Assembly (NCBI RefSeq): GCF_015752315.1
Contig: NZ_JADOVJ010000001.1
Span: forward strand, 1,473,501 to 1,537,500
Direction: 5' to 3'
Length of the DNA stretch: 64,000 nucleotides
Source: Nocardioides luteus
GTDB lineage: Bacteria > Actinomycetota > Actinomycetes > Propionibacteriales > Nocardioidaceae
Part shown: one piece after another, positions 42,221 through 50,929 of the stretch
Numbering within the stretch: the stretch's first letter is position 1
How the letters are laid out: the number at the start of each line of letters is the position of its first letter
Program-made: the position numbers and the translations under genes
Notes under the pieces: model-generated
What the model was told of the DNA's origin: nothing
The model's input: the letters and a program-made list of their open reading frames with translations, nothing else
Database searches by the model: none

Positions 42221-43321
42221 ATGTTGGAGCGCACGATCCAAGAGGCGGAGAGCCGTAGTTCGACGACGAACAAGACAGTGAACTTCCCGATCAACGCTTG
42301 GTACGTCGCGGCCTGGGACCGCGAGGTGACTCGCAAGCCCAGCGCGGTCCAGGTGGCCGACCGACCGCTCGTCCTCTACCGGACCGAGGACAACAGGCCC
42401 GTCGCCCTGGCCGACGCATGCTGGCACCGTCTTGCCCCGCTCTCCATGGGCGAGGTGATCGGAGACGACATTCGCTGTCCATACCATGGCATCGTCTACA
42501 ACCCCGCGGGCCGTTGCGTGAGCATGCCGGCACAGGAGTCGCTCAATCCGAGCGCTTTGGTGCCGTCGTTCCCGGTCGTGGAGCGACACCGCTTCGTGTG
42601 GGTCTGGGTGGGCGATCCGCTCGCCGCGAATCCGGACTTGATTCCCGACATGCACCAGATGGACGACCCGGCGTGGGCCGGTGACGGCGAGACCATCGAG
42701 CTGGACTGCAATTACCAGCTCGTCATGGACAACCTGATGGACCTGACGCACGAGGAGTTCCTCCACACGAGCAGCATCGGTGGCGGAGGCCTCAGCGAGA
42801 GCGACTTCACGGTGGAGCATGACGATAACAAGGTCCGGCTGAGCCGCTGGATGATCGACATCCCTGCAGTGCCGTTCATGAAGGCGCAGATGCGCGCCCA
42901 ACACGGCTATGACGGCAACGTCGACCGCTGGCAGCTGATCGAGTACGGCTTCCCCTCGGTGATTCGGATCGATGTGGGCGTCGCCAAGACCGGAACAGGA
43001 GCCCCCGAAGGTGACCGCAGTCAGGGCATCAACGGCTTCGTGATGAACGCGATCACCCCGGTCTCCGCGACCAAGACGAAGTATCACTGGGCCTGGATGC
43101 GCAACTACGATCTCCAGAGCCAGCTGCTGACGAGCCAGATCAAGCAGGGCATCAGCAATGTCTTCAAAGAGGACACCGCCATGCTCCAAGCACAGCAGCA
43201 GGCCATCGAGTCGAACCCGGACTACGAGTTCTACAACCTCAACATCGACGGCGGCGGCATGTGGATCCGCAGGATCCTCGAACGTGCCCTCGAGGCGGAA
43301 GGTCGACCGGTCCGTCTCTGA
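42221..43321 (+). CDS. Rieske non-heme iron aromatic oxygenase, VanA-like alpha subunit
   Basis: 366 residues. The Rieske cluster motif is CWHRLAPLSMGEV followed by CPYHG (C-x-H...C-x-x-H, about residues 67-91). The mononuclear iron site is DNLMDLTHEEFLH (Asp/His/His near residue 170-182), with an acidic bridge residue for electron transfer. Size and layout fit two-component oxygenases such as vanillate O-demethylase, dicamba demethylase and phthalate-type enzymes. It hydroxylates or O-demethylates an aromatic acid with electrons from the next gene product. SD GGAGG before ATG 42221. Confidence 0.87.
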   Translation: MLERTIQEAESRSSTTNKTVNFPINAWYVAAWDREVTRKPSAVQVADRPLVLYRTEDNRPVALADACWHRLAPLSMGEVIGDDIRCPYHGIVYNPAGRCVSMPAQESLNPSALVPSFPVVERHRFVWVWVGDPLAANPDLIPDMHQMDDPAWAGDGETIELDCNYQLVMDNLMDLTHEEFLHTSSIGGGGLSESDFTVEHDDNKVRLSRWMIDIPAVPFMKAQMRAQHGYDGNVDRWQLIEYGFPSVIRIDVGVAKTGTGAPEGDRSQGINGFVMNAITPVSATKTKYHWAWMRNYDLQSQLLTSQIKQGISNVFKEDTAMLQAQQQAIESNPDYEFYNLNIDGGGMWIRRILERALEAEGRPVRL

Positions 43322-43339
43322 CGGCTCGGGGAGAATCAG

Positions 43340-44329
43340 ATGGGTGCCACGAATACTGAGGTCTGGCAGTTCGCAACGGTGGTCGCGACGCGCGCGGTCG
43401 CTGATGACGTTCAGCGGATCGAGCTGGAACCGGACCGACCCGCCAAGGCGGACCCGGGTTCTCACATCGATGTGAGGGTCCAGATCGGGGAAGTTTCGGA
43501 TAAACGCTCGTACTCGATCGTCGAGTCGAAGGACGATGGCAGGACACTGGTCATCAGTGTTCAGCGGGCGCCGGCGTCCCGCGGTGGTTCGACGTACATG
43601 CACACGCTCAAGGCCGGTGACCGGATCGAGATCACGCAGCCTCTCCAGAACTTCCCGCTGCGTATCGGCGCACCGAAGTACATTCTGCTCGCGGGCGGCA
43701 TCGGGGTGACAGCGATCGCCGCGATGGCGTCGGCTCTGCGCCGTGTCGGAGCGAACTACCACCTTGTCTATGCCGCCCGGAGCAGCAACGTCATGGCCTA
43801 TCGTGCCGAGCTCCTGGAGGAACATGGGGACCGAGCAACCATCCACCTCGATGACGAGGACGGACTTCTCGATATCGAGGCGCTGATCAAGGAAGCGGAT
43901 GGCACGACTGAGCTCTACATGTGCGGCCCCATCCGCCTCATGGATGCAGTACGACGCAGCTGGGACGTTGCCGGCCGAAGCCTGCCCAACCTGCGGTACG
44001 AGACCTTCGGCAACAGCGGCTGGTTCGAGCCCGAGACGTTCGACGTCTTGATCCCGCGACTGGACGTCAGGGTCACCGTCGGACCCGACGTATCTATGCT
44101 TGAAGCCCTCGAGGGCGCGGGCGTGGACATGATGTTCGACTGCAGGCGCGGAGAGTGTGGACTTTGCGAGGTCCGCGTGGTCGATCTGGACGGCGCTATC
44201 GACCACCGTGATGTCTTCTACAGCCAGCGACAGAAGGATGAGGCCGTCAAGATGTGCTGCTGCGTCTCACGCGCGGTCTCGAGGGCAGATCAGGTTGACC
44301 GCCCGAGGGTGACCATCGACGTCCCGTGA
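43340..44329 (+). CDS. Oxygenase reductase, VanB-like (FMN/NAD/2Fe-2S)
   Basis: 329 residues. FMN-binding region KRSYSIVES, NAD-binding region ILLAGGIGVTAIAAMASAL, and a C-terminal plant-type ferredoxin with CRRGECGLCEVRV and a later Cys (in the CCCV stretch). This is the phthalate-dioxygenase-reductase family. It supplies electrons from NADH to the Rieske oxygenase encoded 18 bases upstream. A terminator follows directly. Confidence 0.88.
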   Translation: MGATNTEVWQFATVVATRAVADDVQRIELEPDRPAKADPGSHIDVRVQIGEVSDKRSYSIVESKDDGRTLVISVQRAPASRGGSTYMHTLKAGDRIEITQPLQNFPLRIGAPKYILLAGGIGVTAIAAMASALRRVGANYHLVYAARSSNVMAYRAELLEEHGDRATIHLDDEDGLLDIEALIKEADGTTELYMCGPIRLMDAVRRSWDVAGRSLPNLRYETFGNSGWFEPETFDVLIPRLDVRVTVGPDVSMLEALEGAGVDMMFDCRRGECGLCEVRVVDLDGAIDHRDVFYSQRQKDEAVKMCCCVSRAVSRADQVDRPRVTIDVP

Positions 44330-44340
44330 TGTGGCACGGA

Positions 44341-44383
44341 AGGCGCCCGGCCGGGATCAGCCCGACCGGGCGCCTCCGTCTTT
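44341..44383. terminator. Bidirectional terminator
   Basis: AGGCGCCCGG-C-CGGG and CCCG-A-CCGGGCGCCT form a 14-bp stem with one mismatch and a 5-nt loop, followed by CCGTCTTT. It separates the reductase gene from the convergent GntR gene. Confidence 0.9.
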
Positions 44384-44415
44384 CGTCGATTCGCGGATGT
44401 CGCTGGACGACCCCT

Positions 44416-45162
44416 TCAGGACGGCCCGCTCCGGCTCATGAGGTCCACGGCACATGTGATCGACTGCGGTTCAAAGCCGCTGGCGAAGTCGGCCAGGACG
44501 AGCGTGGCCGTGGCAGCGAGATGCATGGCCATCAACTGCGTGGCTCGATCTCGGTCGCCCTCGGTGACTGCCTGGAGCAAAGCGACGTGCTCCTCGTGGC
44601 GTTCCCCCACCGCCCCAGGATGCTCGGCGCCGTAGAGCCGGCGGTAGCGCTCGCTCTGGGCGGCGTAGGACGCGATAGTCCGGCCGACGAAGTCGCCGAC
44701 CCTGATCACGAGAATCTCGTGGAATCGGTCGTGGAGGATCGACCATCTGTCGAGGTCGTCCTCCCCTCCCGCACGATTCATGGCGCGAAGAACCTGTCCC
44801 GCCTCCTTGCGCTCGGCGACGGTCAGTCGTCCCGCGGTCGCATGGATGCCGAGGCACTCCAGTGAGATCCGCGCAGCGTAGAGCGTGTCCAGCTCTTCAG
44901 GATCGAAGCCCTTGACCCGTGGGCGCTGGTTGAGATCCGCCTCGACCAGTCCCTCCTCCTGGAGCATGCGAAACGCCTCGCGGGTCGGAGTCCTGCTGAC
45001 AGCGAGCAGTTTGGAGAGTTCCGCCTGGTTGAGAACCGTGCCCGGCGGGAGGACGCCGGTCATGATCAACCGGCGCAGGTGGTTGTGCACGGTCGCACTG
45101 GTTCGCCTGGGATCGCTCACCACCGGAAACGGGTGGCCGGCGAGCAGGACGCGGAGCGACAT
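44416..45162 (-). CDS. GntR-family regulator (FCD/FadR subfamily)
   Basis: 248 residues. The winged HTH includes NHLRRLIMTGVLPPGTVLNQAELSKLLAVSRTPTREAFRMLQEEGLV; the all-alpha FCD ligand domain follows (AARISLECLGIHATAGRL, FHEILVIRVGDFVGR, EHVALLQAVTEGDRDRATQLMAMHL), with Asp/His residues that commonly bind metal and acid ligands. It is a good candidate for controlling the A(A/G)GTG-N4-CAC operators, because FCD regulators often bind short TGTatACA-like sites, but the IclR protein at 49075 is the other candidate. Confidence 0.87.
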   Translation of the reverse strand: MSLRVLLAGHPFPVVSDPRRTSATVHNHLRRLIMTGVLPPGTVLNQAELSKLLAVSRTPTREAFRMLQEEGLVEADLNQRPRVKGFDPEELDTLYAARISLECLGIHATAGRLTVAERKEAGQVLRAMNRAGGEDDLDRWSILHDRFHEILVIRVGDFVGRTIASYAAQSERYRRLYGAEHPGAVGERHEEHVALLQAVTEGDRDRATQLMAMHLAATATLVLADFASGFEPQSITCAVDLMSRSGPS

Positions 45163-45190
45163 GGCGCCTACCGTAGTAGTCCGTAGGTCG

Positions 45191-46426
45191 TCAGGCCGAC
45201 GGACGCATCCCGGTGACTTCGCGATACGTTTGCACGAGCGTGGCGATCTCGGTCTGACTGATGACGTCGTCGATGTTCTCGAACGGTTCGTCGCCGGTGC
45301 GTTCGTAGACCTCGCGAAGGATGGCGTCAGGTGGGTTGGTGCGGTTGGTCAGCACGACGGTCGCTGTGGCTGGCACCCGTTCGGCCTCGTACGCCGAGAA
45401 GGCGCGCTCGATGGTGGGCTGGGCCTCCAGCGCGGCCCGAAGGGCGCGGGTGTCCAGGATCGCCTGTCCGGCGCCGTTCGAGCCTCGCGGAACCATCGGG
45501 TGCGCGGCATCGCCCAGCAGGGTGATACGGCCGCCGCCCCACTGCGGAAGTGGGTCCTGGTCGACCATCGGGTATTCGAGGATGGTCTCGGTCGAGGCCA
45601 TCAGGGCCGGCACGTCGAGCCATTCGAACTTCCAGTCGGCGAAGACGTCGATGAAGTCCTCGAGCTTGCCGACACGGCTCCATTCGCGGTCGGCCGGTCG
45701 GGCCCGCTCGACCTCGGCCACCCAGTTGATCAACTGGGTGCCGTCCGCGTCTGGTTCTGTCAAGGGGTAGATCACGAGCTTGCCGCTCGCGAGCCAGCCG
45801 GCTCGTACCATCGAGCCACCGGTGAGAAACGACGGAGCGCGCACGACACCGCGCCACATCGTCACGCCGGAGTAGAGGGGAGCGCCGTCGTCGGGGTGGA
45901 GCTGCTTGCGGAGCGCCGAGTGGATGCCGTCGGCACCGACCACTCCCGCCACGGGGATCGTTCGTGTCACCGACTGGTCGGTGGTCCGGACGATGGTCAC
46001 CTCGACGCGGTCCTCGTACGACGTGGCGGCGGTGACCGTGCTTCCGAGCTGCACTGCACCAACACCGAGCCGCTCGCGGACTGCTTCGAGGAGCACGGAC
46101 TGGAGCGCCCCGCGGTGGATCGAGAGCTGCGGAGTGTCATGACCCGCATGCCGCCCGGCAGGTTCGGCGTACACGAGCTGACCGTGCCGGTTGTAGAACG
46201 CGGACTCCCTCGTCTCGATCGATGCGGCCCTGAGTCGGTCGAGTAGGCCGAGCTCGGCGAGCACCCCGGTGGAGTGCGGCAGCAGGTTGACGCCGGCGCC
46301 GATCGGGATCAGGTCGGGTGCGGCTTCGTGGACCTGGCAGGAGATCCCGGCGTGGTGAAGCTGTAGCGCGAGGGTGAGGCCGCCGATTCCGGCGCCAGCG
46401 ATCAGGATGTCGTCCTTGTGTTCCAT
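45191..46426 (-). CDS. FAD-dependent aromatic monooxygenase (group A, salicylate-hydroxylase/PhzS-like)
   Basis: 411 residues. FAD-binding GAGIGGLTLALQLHHAG at the N-terminus, the DG motif GADGIHSALRKQL in the middle, and GDAAHPMVPRGSNGAGQAILD near 300 define a single-component flavin hydroxylase. Such enzymes hydroxylate a phenolic acid with NAD(P)H and O2. Given the gentisate dioxygenase on the island, conversion of a 3- or 2-hydroxybenzoate to gentisate is attractive, but the sequence looks closer to PhzS-type flavoproteins than to characterised 3-hydroxybenzoate 6-hydroxylases. ATG 46426 has AAGGAG upstream. Confidence 0.82.
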   Translation of the reverse strand: MEHKDDILIAGAGIGGLTLALQLHHAGISCQVHEAAPDLIPIGAGVNLLPHSTGVLAELGLLDRLRAASIETRESAFYNRHGQLVYAEPAGRHAGHDTPQLSIHRGALQSVLLEAVRERLGVGAVQLGSTVTAATSYEDRVEVTIVRTTDQSVTRTIPVAGVVGADGIHSALRKQLHPDDGAPLYSGVTMWRGVVRAPSFLTGGSMVRAGWLASGKLVIYPLTEPDADGTQLINWVAEVERARPADREWSRVGKLEDFIDVFADWKFEWLDVPALMASTETILEYPMVDQDPLPQWGGGRITLLGDAAHPMVPRGSNGAGQAILDTRALRAALEAQPTIERAFSAYEAERVPATATVVLTNRTNPPDAILREVYERTGDEPFENIDDVISQTEIATLVQTYREVTGMRPSA

Positions 46427-46452
46427 CTCAGTCTCCTTGGTGATGTGCGCGG

Positions 46453-47460
46453 TCACGGAAGATGAAGGACCGAGCGGAGCGGGGGTGTCGGGCCGTCGTG
46501 GGAGCTGAACGCCTTCTCGAGGTCGGACAGCCCCATGAGGTCGTGGACCTCGTCGATCAATGCGGCGGGGTCGACGGCGCCGCTAGCAACAGCGGCAACG
46601 GCGTCGCCGTAGTGGCCGGCACCGCCGCGAAGTCCGAGGAGATCGATCTCCCTCAGCAGGACATCGGCGGCGGGCACGTCCGCGGGGGAGCGTCCCAGCA
46701 GGACGACCAAGGCGCCAGGGCATGCTGCGGCGAGCGCAGCGCGTGTCCCAGGCTCGACGGCGGACGTGTCGACGACCAAGCTCCCGCGCCAGCCGGTGAC
46801 TTCACCGGGCGCGGTGGTGGAGAGGCCGAGGTCGCGGGCTCGTGCTCGACGCTCGGCCGACGGCTCCTCGATGGTCACACCCCAGCCGTCGTTGGCAAGG
46901 AGCTGGCCGATCAGAAGGCCGAGCGGGCCGCCGCCGATCAACACGGCGTCGCCCGTAGCGATGCCCCTTGCGGCGATCTCGGCGCGGATGCGGAATCCGA
47001 TGGCGACCGGTTCGAGGACCGTCGCCGCGTCGTCGCCGACGCTTGCGGGGACGGGGACGACGCGTGCCGCCGGAAGGGCTACGCGCTCGGCGAGCAGGCC
47101 GTCGACGGTCATGCCGAGGTAGCCTCCGTCCAGACAGACGCCCGGGTGACTTGCGAGACATGAACGGCAGGAGCCGCACTGGTCGACCGGGTCGATGACA
47201 ACACGTGTGCCGAGCAGGGCAGGATCCACGCCCACACCGACCGCGGTGACGACGCCGACCCCGTCGTGGGTCGGGACGATCGGGAGACGATCCAGGCGGC
47301 CGCGCCACGCGTGGAGGTCTGTGCCGCAGACGCCGACGGCTGTCGGGCGCACGACGACCTCTCCGGCCCGGGGCTCGGGCAGCGGTCGGGCCTCCTCGTT
47401 GAAGGTGTGGGCAGCGATGAGCTGCCAAACTCTTCCGCCCGCGCGCACCCGGGCCGTCAC
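46453..47460 (-). CDS. Zinc-dependent alcohol dehydrogenase (MDR family)
   Basis: 335 residues. Catalytic zinc motif VCGTDLHAW and the structural-zinc cysteines CGSCRSCLASHPGVC are present, followed by a Rossmann domain with VLIGGGPLGLLIGQLLA. It likely oxidises an alcohol (for example an aryl or benzyl alcohol) to the aldehyde for the dehydrogenase encoded just upstream; GTG 47460 overlaps that gene's stop (GTGA). Confidence 0.83.
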   Translation of the reverse strand: MTARVRAGGRVWQLIAAHTFNEEARPLPEPRAGEVVVRPTAVGVCGTDLHAWRGRLDRLPIVPTHDGVGVVTAVGVGVDPALLGTRVVIDPVDQCGSCRSCLASHPGVCLDGGYLGMTVDGLLAERVALPAARVVPVPASVGDDAATVLEPVAIGFRIRAEIAARGIATGDAVLIGGGPLGLLIGQLLANDGWGVTIEEPSAERRARARDLGLSTTAPGEVTGWRGSLVVDTSAVEPGTRAALAAACPGALVVLLGRSPADVPAADVLLREIDLLGLRGGAGHYGDAVAAVASGAVDPAALIDEVHDLMGLSDLEKAFSSHDGPTPPLRSVLHLP

Positions 47461-48905
47461 GACTGTGCCTCGCGCGCGTGGGCGGGCATATGGACGGTGT
47501 GCGTCGCGGTGTACTCCAGTACGGTCTCTGGGCCGAACTCCCTGCCGAATCCGCTTCCCTTCACGCCACCGAACGGGGCCCGGAGCGCGACACCGTCCAG
47601 ATTGTGGGTGTTGACGAAGGTGTAGCCGGCCTCGAGACGGCCGGCGAGTGAGAATGCCTGGTCTTCATCTGCCGTCCATACGGAGGACCCCAGTCCGAGG
47701 TCAGAGGCGTTGGCGCGGCGTACCGCGTCGTCGACATCGTCGAAGACCAGAACCGGGGCCACTGGACCGAACTGCTCCAGTCGCGCGACCGGCCAGTCGT
47801 CATCGACCCCGATCAGCAGCGTCGGCCGCAGGAAGGTGCCGGGGCCGTCTACCACTGCGGGATCAGGAACCGTGCCGAGCTCGACGACTGTCGCGCCGCG
47901 GGCGGCCGCGTCGTCGATCAGATCCCGTACGAAGTCCCGCTGGCTTGAGGTGGCCACAGGGCCCATCGTCGTCTCCTCCAACAGAGGATCGCCGACGACC
48001 AGGTGCGTTCGGGCGGCCTCGATGAACCCATCCACGAACGTGTCGAGTACCGAACGGTGTACGTACCAACGCTTGGCTGCCATGCAGACCTGACCGCTCG
48101 TCCGGAAGCTTGCCAACACGGCTCGCTTGAAAAGCTCGGGGGAGAACGGCGCGTCCGGGAGAACAATGGCCGCGTCGTTGCCACCGAGCTCCAAGCTGAC
48201 CGGTACGGCGCGCGGTGCTGCCGCGACCATCACCGCGGCACCCGCCGCCTCGCCGCCCGTGAACGCGATCCGGCGAATGCCGGGATGCGCCACCAGAGCG
48301 GCACCAGTGGTCCGGTCGCCCTGGACGACGCCCACCAGGCCAGTGGGCAGCTCGGATCCGAGCGCTTCGAGCAGGGCGGTGACCGCGGCCGCGGCGACGG
48401 GGGACGGCTTCACGACGATCGCATTGCCTGCTAGTACCGCCGGGCCCACTTTGGTGGCCGCGAGCACGAGTGGGGCGTTCCAAGGCACGATCGCGGCCAC
48501 GACCCCATAGGGCTGGCGAAGAACCCGCAAGCGGCCACGAGCGTCGTCCTCTTCCGTACTGCTCAGATGGGCGGGGCCTTCCTCGGCCATCTGCCGGATC
48601 AGGGCCAGCGCGACGCGTACCTCGGCGCGGCTGTCGTTGATCGGCTTGCCGAGCTCGTTGGCCAACGTGTTCGCGAGCTGGTCCGCCTGCGCCTCGGCCG
48701 CGTCGGCGGCGAGCGCCAGCAGGAGGGCGCGGTCGGCAACAGGGGTGCTGGCCCATCCTGCCTGAGCTGCGGCGGCCGCTGTGACGGCGCGGTCGACTCC
48801 GGTGACGCCTGCTTCCTGCAGCGAGCCCAGGACGGTCGTGCCGTCCGTGGGGTTGATCCGGACGATGTCGGGTGCCCCGGTCGTTGCTTCCCTGGCGAGC
48901 GTCAT
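47457..48905 (-). CDS. NAD(P)-dependent aldehyde dehydrogenase
   Basis: 482 residues of the ALDH superfamily: VAAIVPWNAPL, SLELGGNDAAIVL with the catalytic Glu, and FRTSGQVCMAAKRWYV with the catalytic Cys. FGGVKGSGFGREFG is near the C-terminus. It oxidises an aldehyde, probably aromatic, to the acid. ATG 48905 is preceded by CGGAGGAAG. It leads an operon with the alcohol dehydrogenase and flavin monooxygenase genes, downstream of an island operator at 49000. Confidence 0.88.
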   Translation of the reverse strand: MTLAREATTGAPDIVRINPTDGTTVLGSLQEAGVTGVDRAVTAAAAAQAGWASTPVADRALLLALAADAAEAQADQLANTLANELGKPINDSRAEVRVALALIRQMAEEGPAHLSSTEEDDARGRLRVLRQPYGVVAAIVPWNAPLVLAATKVGPAVLAGNAIVVKPSPVAAAAVTALLEALGSELPTGLVGVVQGDRTTGAALVAHPGIRRIAFTGGEAAGAAVMVAAAPRAVPVSLELGGNDAAIVLPDAPFSPELFKRAVLASFRTSGQVCMAAKRWYVHRSVLDTFVDGFIEAARTHLVVGDPLLEETTMGPVATSSQRDFVRDLIDDAAARGATVVELGTVPDPAVVDGPGTFLRPTLLIGVDDDWPVARLEQFGPVAPVLVFDDVDDAVRRANASDLGLGSSVWTADEDQAFSLAGRLEAGYTFVNTHNLDGVALRAPFGGVKGSGFGREFGPETVLEYTATHTVHMPAHAREAQS

Positions 48906-48999
48906 CGGGCTTCCTCCGTCGGTAAGTCGGGCCGTGGCTTCGCGTCTCGCGGCCCGCTGTCGGGAGCCGCCGTCGCGGTGCACGGGTTTACGAAGCAAG

Positions 49000-49013
49000 A
49001 GTGCATACACCTT
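49000..49013 (-). promoter_or_regulatory. Island operator copy 3
   Basis: On the minus strand AAGGTGTATGCACT, matching copies 1 and 2. It lies about 95 bases before the aldehyde dehydrogenase start. The rest of the 48906-49074 gap shows nothing else. Confidence 0.6.
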
Positions 49014-49074
49014 TCGGGCAGTGCCATCGATCACACGAGAACTTCAGCCCTCCGGAACGCGACCGGTGGGCGTG

Positions 49075-49848
49075 TCAGGACAGCGCGCGGTTGAGCGCCT
49101 TCGCCAGCGCCTCCGCGATGCCTTCCGCGCAAGACCTGAGGGCCGGCAGGTGTTCGATGAGCGCGCCTCTGGAGGTGCGGGCGGCCGGGGCGGCGATGAC
49201 GACTGCGGCGGCGGCTCTTCGCGAGGGTAGGACGACGGGTACGCCGATCCCGAAGATCTCCCGCTCGGTCTCGCCGAGGTTGAGGGCGAAGCCCTGTCGC
49301 CGCACAACCGCCAGCTCCCGCCTCAGGGACGCGAGGTCCATGGTCGTGCCGTCGCGGCGGTTGGCCTTGCCCAATGGATAGAGCGCGGCCAGTTGGGCAT
49401 CCGTGAGGTGCGCCAAGAGGACTTTGCCGCCGGAGATTGTGTGCGCGGGCAGCAACAGCCCGACCCGACGGCGCACGCGTGGCGGGATCGTGCCGTCGAC
49501 GCCGTCGACGAACCGTGCGCCATTGCCTTCGAGCGCGACCAGGTGCGCGGTCTCACCCGTCGCGGCGGCCAGGTCAGCAAGGTACGGGTGAGCCGTACCG
49601 ACGATGTCGGGCATCGGCCCGGCCGAGCGGCGCATGTGCGTGAGCCGGGGCCCCGGCACATACGCGCGCTGGCGGTCCTGCTCGGCGAACTGATGCTCCT
49701 TGAGAGCGGCGAGCAGGCGATGCGCGGTCGGTGGGGTGACGGAGAGCAGCTCGGCGGCCTCGGCCACCCGGATCCGATCGCGTTCGCTCAGGGCAACCAG
49801 CAGACGGAGTACGTTCTCCGCCGAGGAGACCTGTTCGCTACGACCCAT
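49075..49848 (-). CDS. IclR-family transcriptional regulator
   Basis: 257 residues. N-terminal winged HTH VLRLLVALSERDRIRVAEAAELLSVTPPTAHRLLAAL, then the IclR effector domain (YLADLAAATGETAHLVALEGNGARFVDGVDG, LPAHTISGGKVLLAHLTDAQL, GETEREIFGIGVPV). IclR proteins frequently control aromatic ring-cleavage pathways. ATG 49848 lies inside the end of the upstream oxidoreductase gene (11-bp overlap), so it is translated from that operon. Confidence 0.87.
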   Translation of the reverse strand: MGRSEQVSSAENVLRLLVALSERDRIRVAEAAELLSVTPPTAHRLLAALKEHQFAEQDRQRAYVPGPRLTHMRRSAGPMPDIVGTAHPYLADLAAATGETAHLVALEGNGARFVDGVDGTIPPRVRRRVGLLLPAHTISGGKVLLAHLTDAQLAALYPLGKANRRDGTTMDLASLRRELAVVRRQGFALNLGETEREIFGIGVPVVLPSRRAAAAVVIAAPAARTSRGALIEHLPALRSCAEGIAEALAKALNRALS

Positions 49849-50929
49849 CTGACAAGTTTGACCCCACGACTAGGGCCACGCGACCCACGTTCAGATCTTC
49901 CTCCAAGAATTGGTGTGCGGCGGCTGCGTCGGCAAGGGGAAAGGTCGTGGTTGCCGGAGCCCGGAATCCACGCTCGACCTCGGTCCAGGCGAGCCGGCAG
50001 CTTTCCCGGTTCCCCGTCCGTACGCCGATGACCGACTGGCCGAGCGAATACAGACGCTTGAGATCCACGGGAACGTCGTGGCCGGCGAATGCGCCGCTGG
50101 AGACGACCACGCCCCCCGGCGCAAGAGCGAGCTGGCTGTTGCGCCACAGGTCGACGTCGCCGATGTTGTCGACGACGACCTGAGCGCCACCACCGCTGAG
50201 TCTCCTCACGTGATCGGGGAAGTCTGCCGTCGTTCCGTCCAGCACGTGCTCGAACCCGAGCTCGTTGAGCCGCCGCCGCTTGTCGTCGTCGCGTGATGTC
50301 ACGATTACGTTGGCCCCGAGGTGTCGTGCGAGGGCTGCAGAGACACTGCCCAGGGCGGATGTCGCGGCCTGGACGACGACCCAATCGCCGGCCTTCATCT
50401 CCGCGCGGCGAAGTTGGTTCATCGCCACCGCCGGTCCGAGGGCGAGCGCGACTGTGTCGATCGGGTCGAGGCCTTTCGGAACATGGTGCAGGTTCGAGGC
50501 AGGTACGGCGACGTACTCGGCGTACGCGCCCTGACTATGGGTGCCGATGATCTTGAGGGACTGGCACAGTTCGTCGCGACCGGACAGGCACTGGCGGCAG
50601 GTCCGGCAGGTGACGACGGGGAACCCGGCGACGCGGTCACCGACTTGGACGGACGTCACCTCGGGACCGACAGCGGCCACGACGCCGGAGTGCTCGGCGC
50701 CCAGGACGTGGGGGAACGAAAACTTCGCGTAGGGATGCGTGCCGGCTCGCGCCGCGAGATCCAGCAGGCGACCGACGGCCACGGCGGCGACCTGGACCAA
50801 CACCTCGTCAGCGTCGAGCGTTGGGACCGGCAGGACTTCAATCCGGAGTACGTCGGGTCCACCGTGCTTCCGGAAGGTCACGGCGGTCATCTCGGCGGGG
50901 ATTGTCCGCAGCTCCGGCCAGGCGTTCAT
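49838..50929 (-). CDS. Zinc-binding dehydrogenase (MDR family, quinone-reductase-like)
   Basis: 363 residues. GroES-like N-terminal part with HVLGAEHSGVVAAVGPEV, four structural cysteines in CRTCRQCLSGRDELC, and a Rossmann domain (VVVQAATSALGSVSAALARHLGANVIVTSR). It is expected to reduce or oxidise a C-C or C-O bond with NAD(P)H; the substrate is not known. ATG 50929 overlaps the stop of the FAH-family gene (ATGA), suggesting that the two act in one branch. Confidence 0.8.
   Translation of the reverse strand: MNAWPELRTIPAEMTAVTFRKHGGPDVLRIEVLPVPTLDADEVLVQVAAVAVGRLLDLAARAGTHPYAKFSFPHVLGAEHSGVVAAVGPEVTSVQVGDRVAGFPVVTCRTCRQCLSGRDELCQSLKIIGTHSQGAYAEYVAVPASNLHHVPKGLDPIDTVALALGPAVAMNQLRRAEMKAGDWVVVQAATSALGSVSAALARHLGANVIVTSRDDDKRRRLNELGFEHVLDGTTADFPDHVRRLSGGGAQVVVDNIGDVDLWRNSQLALAPGGVVVSSGAFAGHDVPVDLKRLYSLGQSVIGVRTGNRESCRLAWTEVERGFRAPATTTFPLADAAAAHQFLEEDLNVGRVALVVGSNLSDGS

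Noticed and set aside
42221..44329. Naming the Rieske pair vanAB
   Set aside because: Motifs and size fit VanAB-like two-component oxygenases, but vanillate would lead to protocatechuate and no protocatechuate pathway genes are present.
45191..46426. Calling the flavin monooxygenase 3-hydroxybenzoate 6-hydroxylase
   Set aside because: The pathway would like it, but its sequence blocks look more like PhzS/salicylate-hydroxylase-type flavoproteins; a specific name is not supported.
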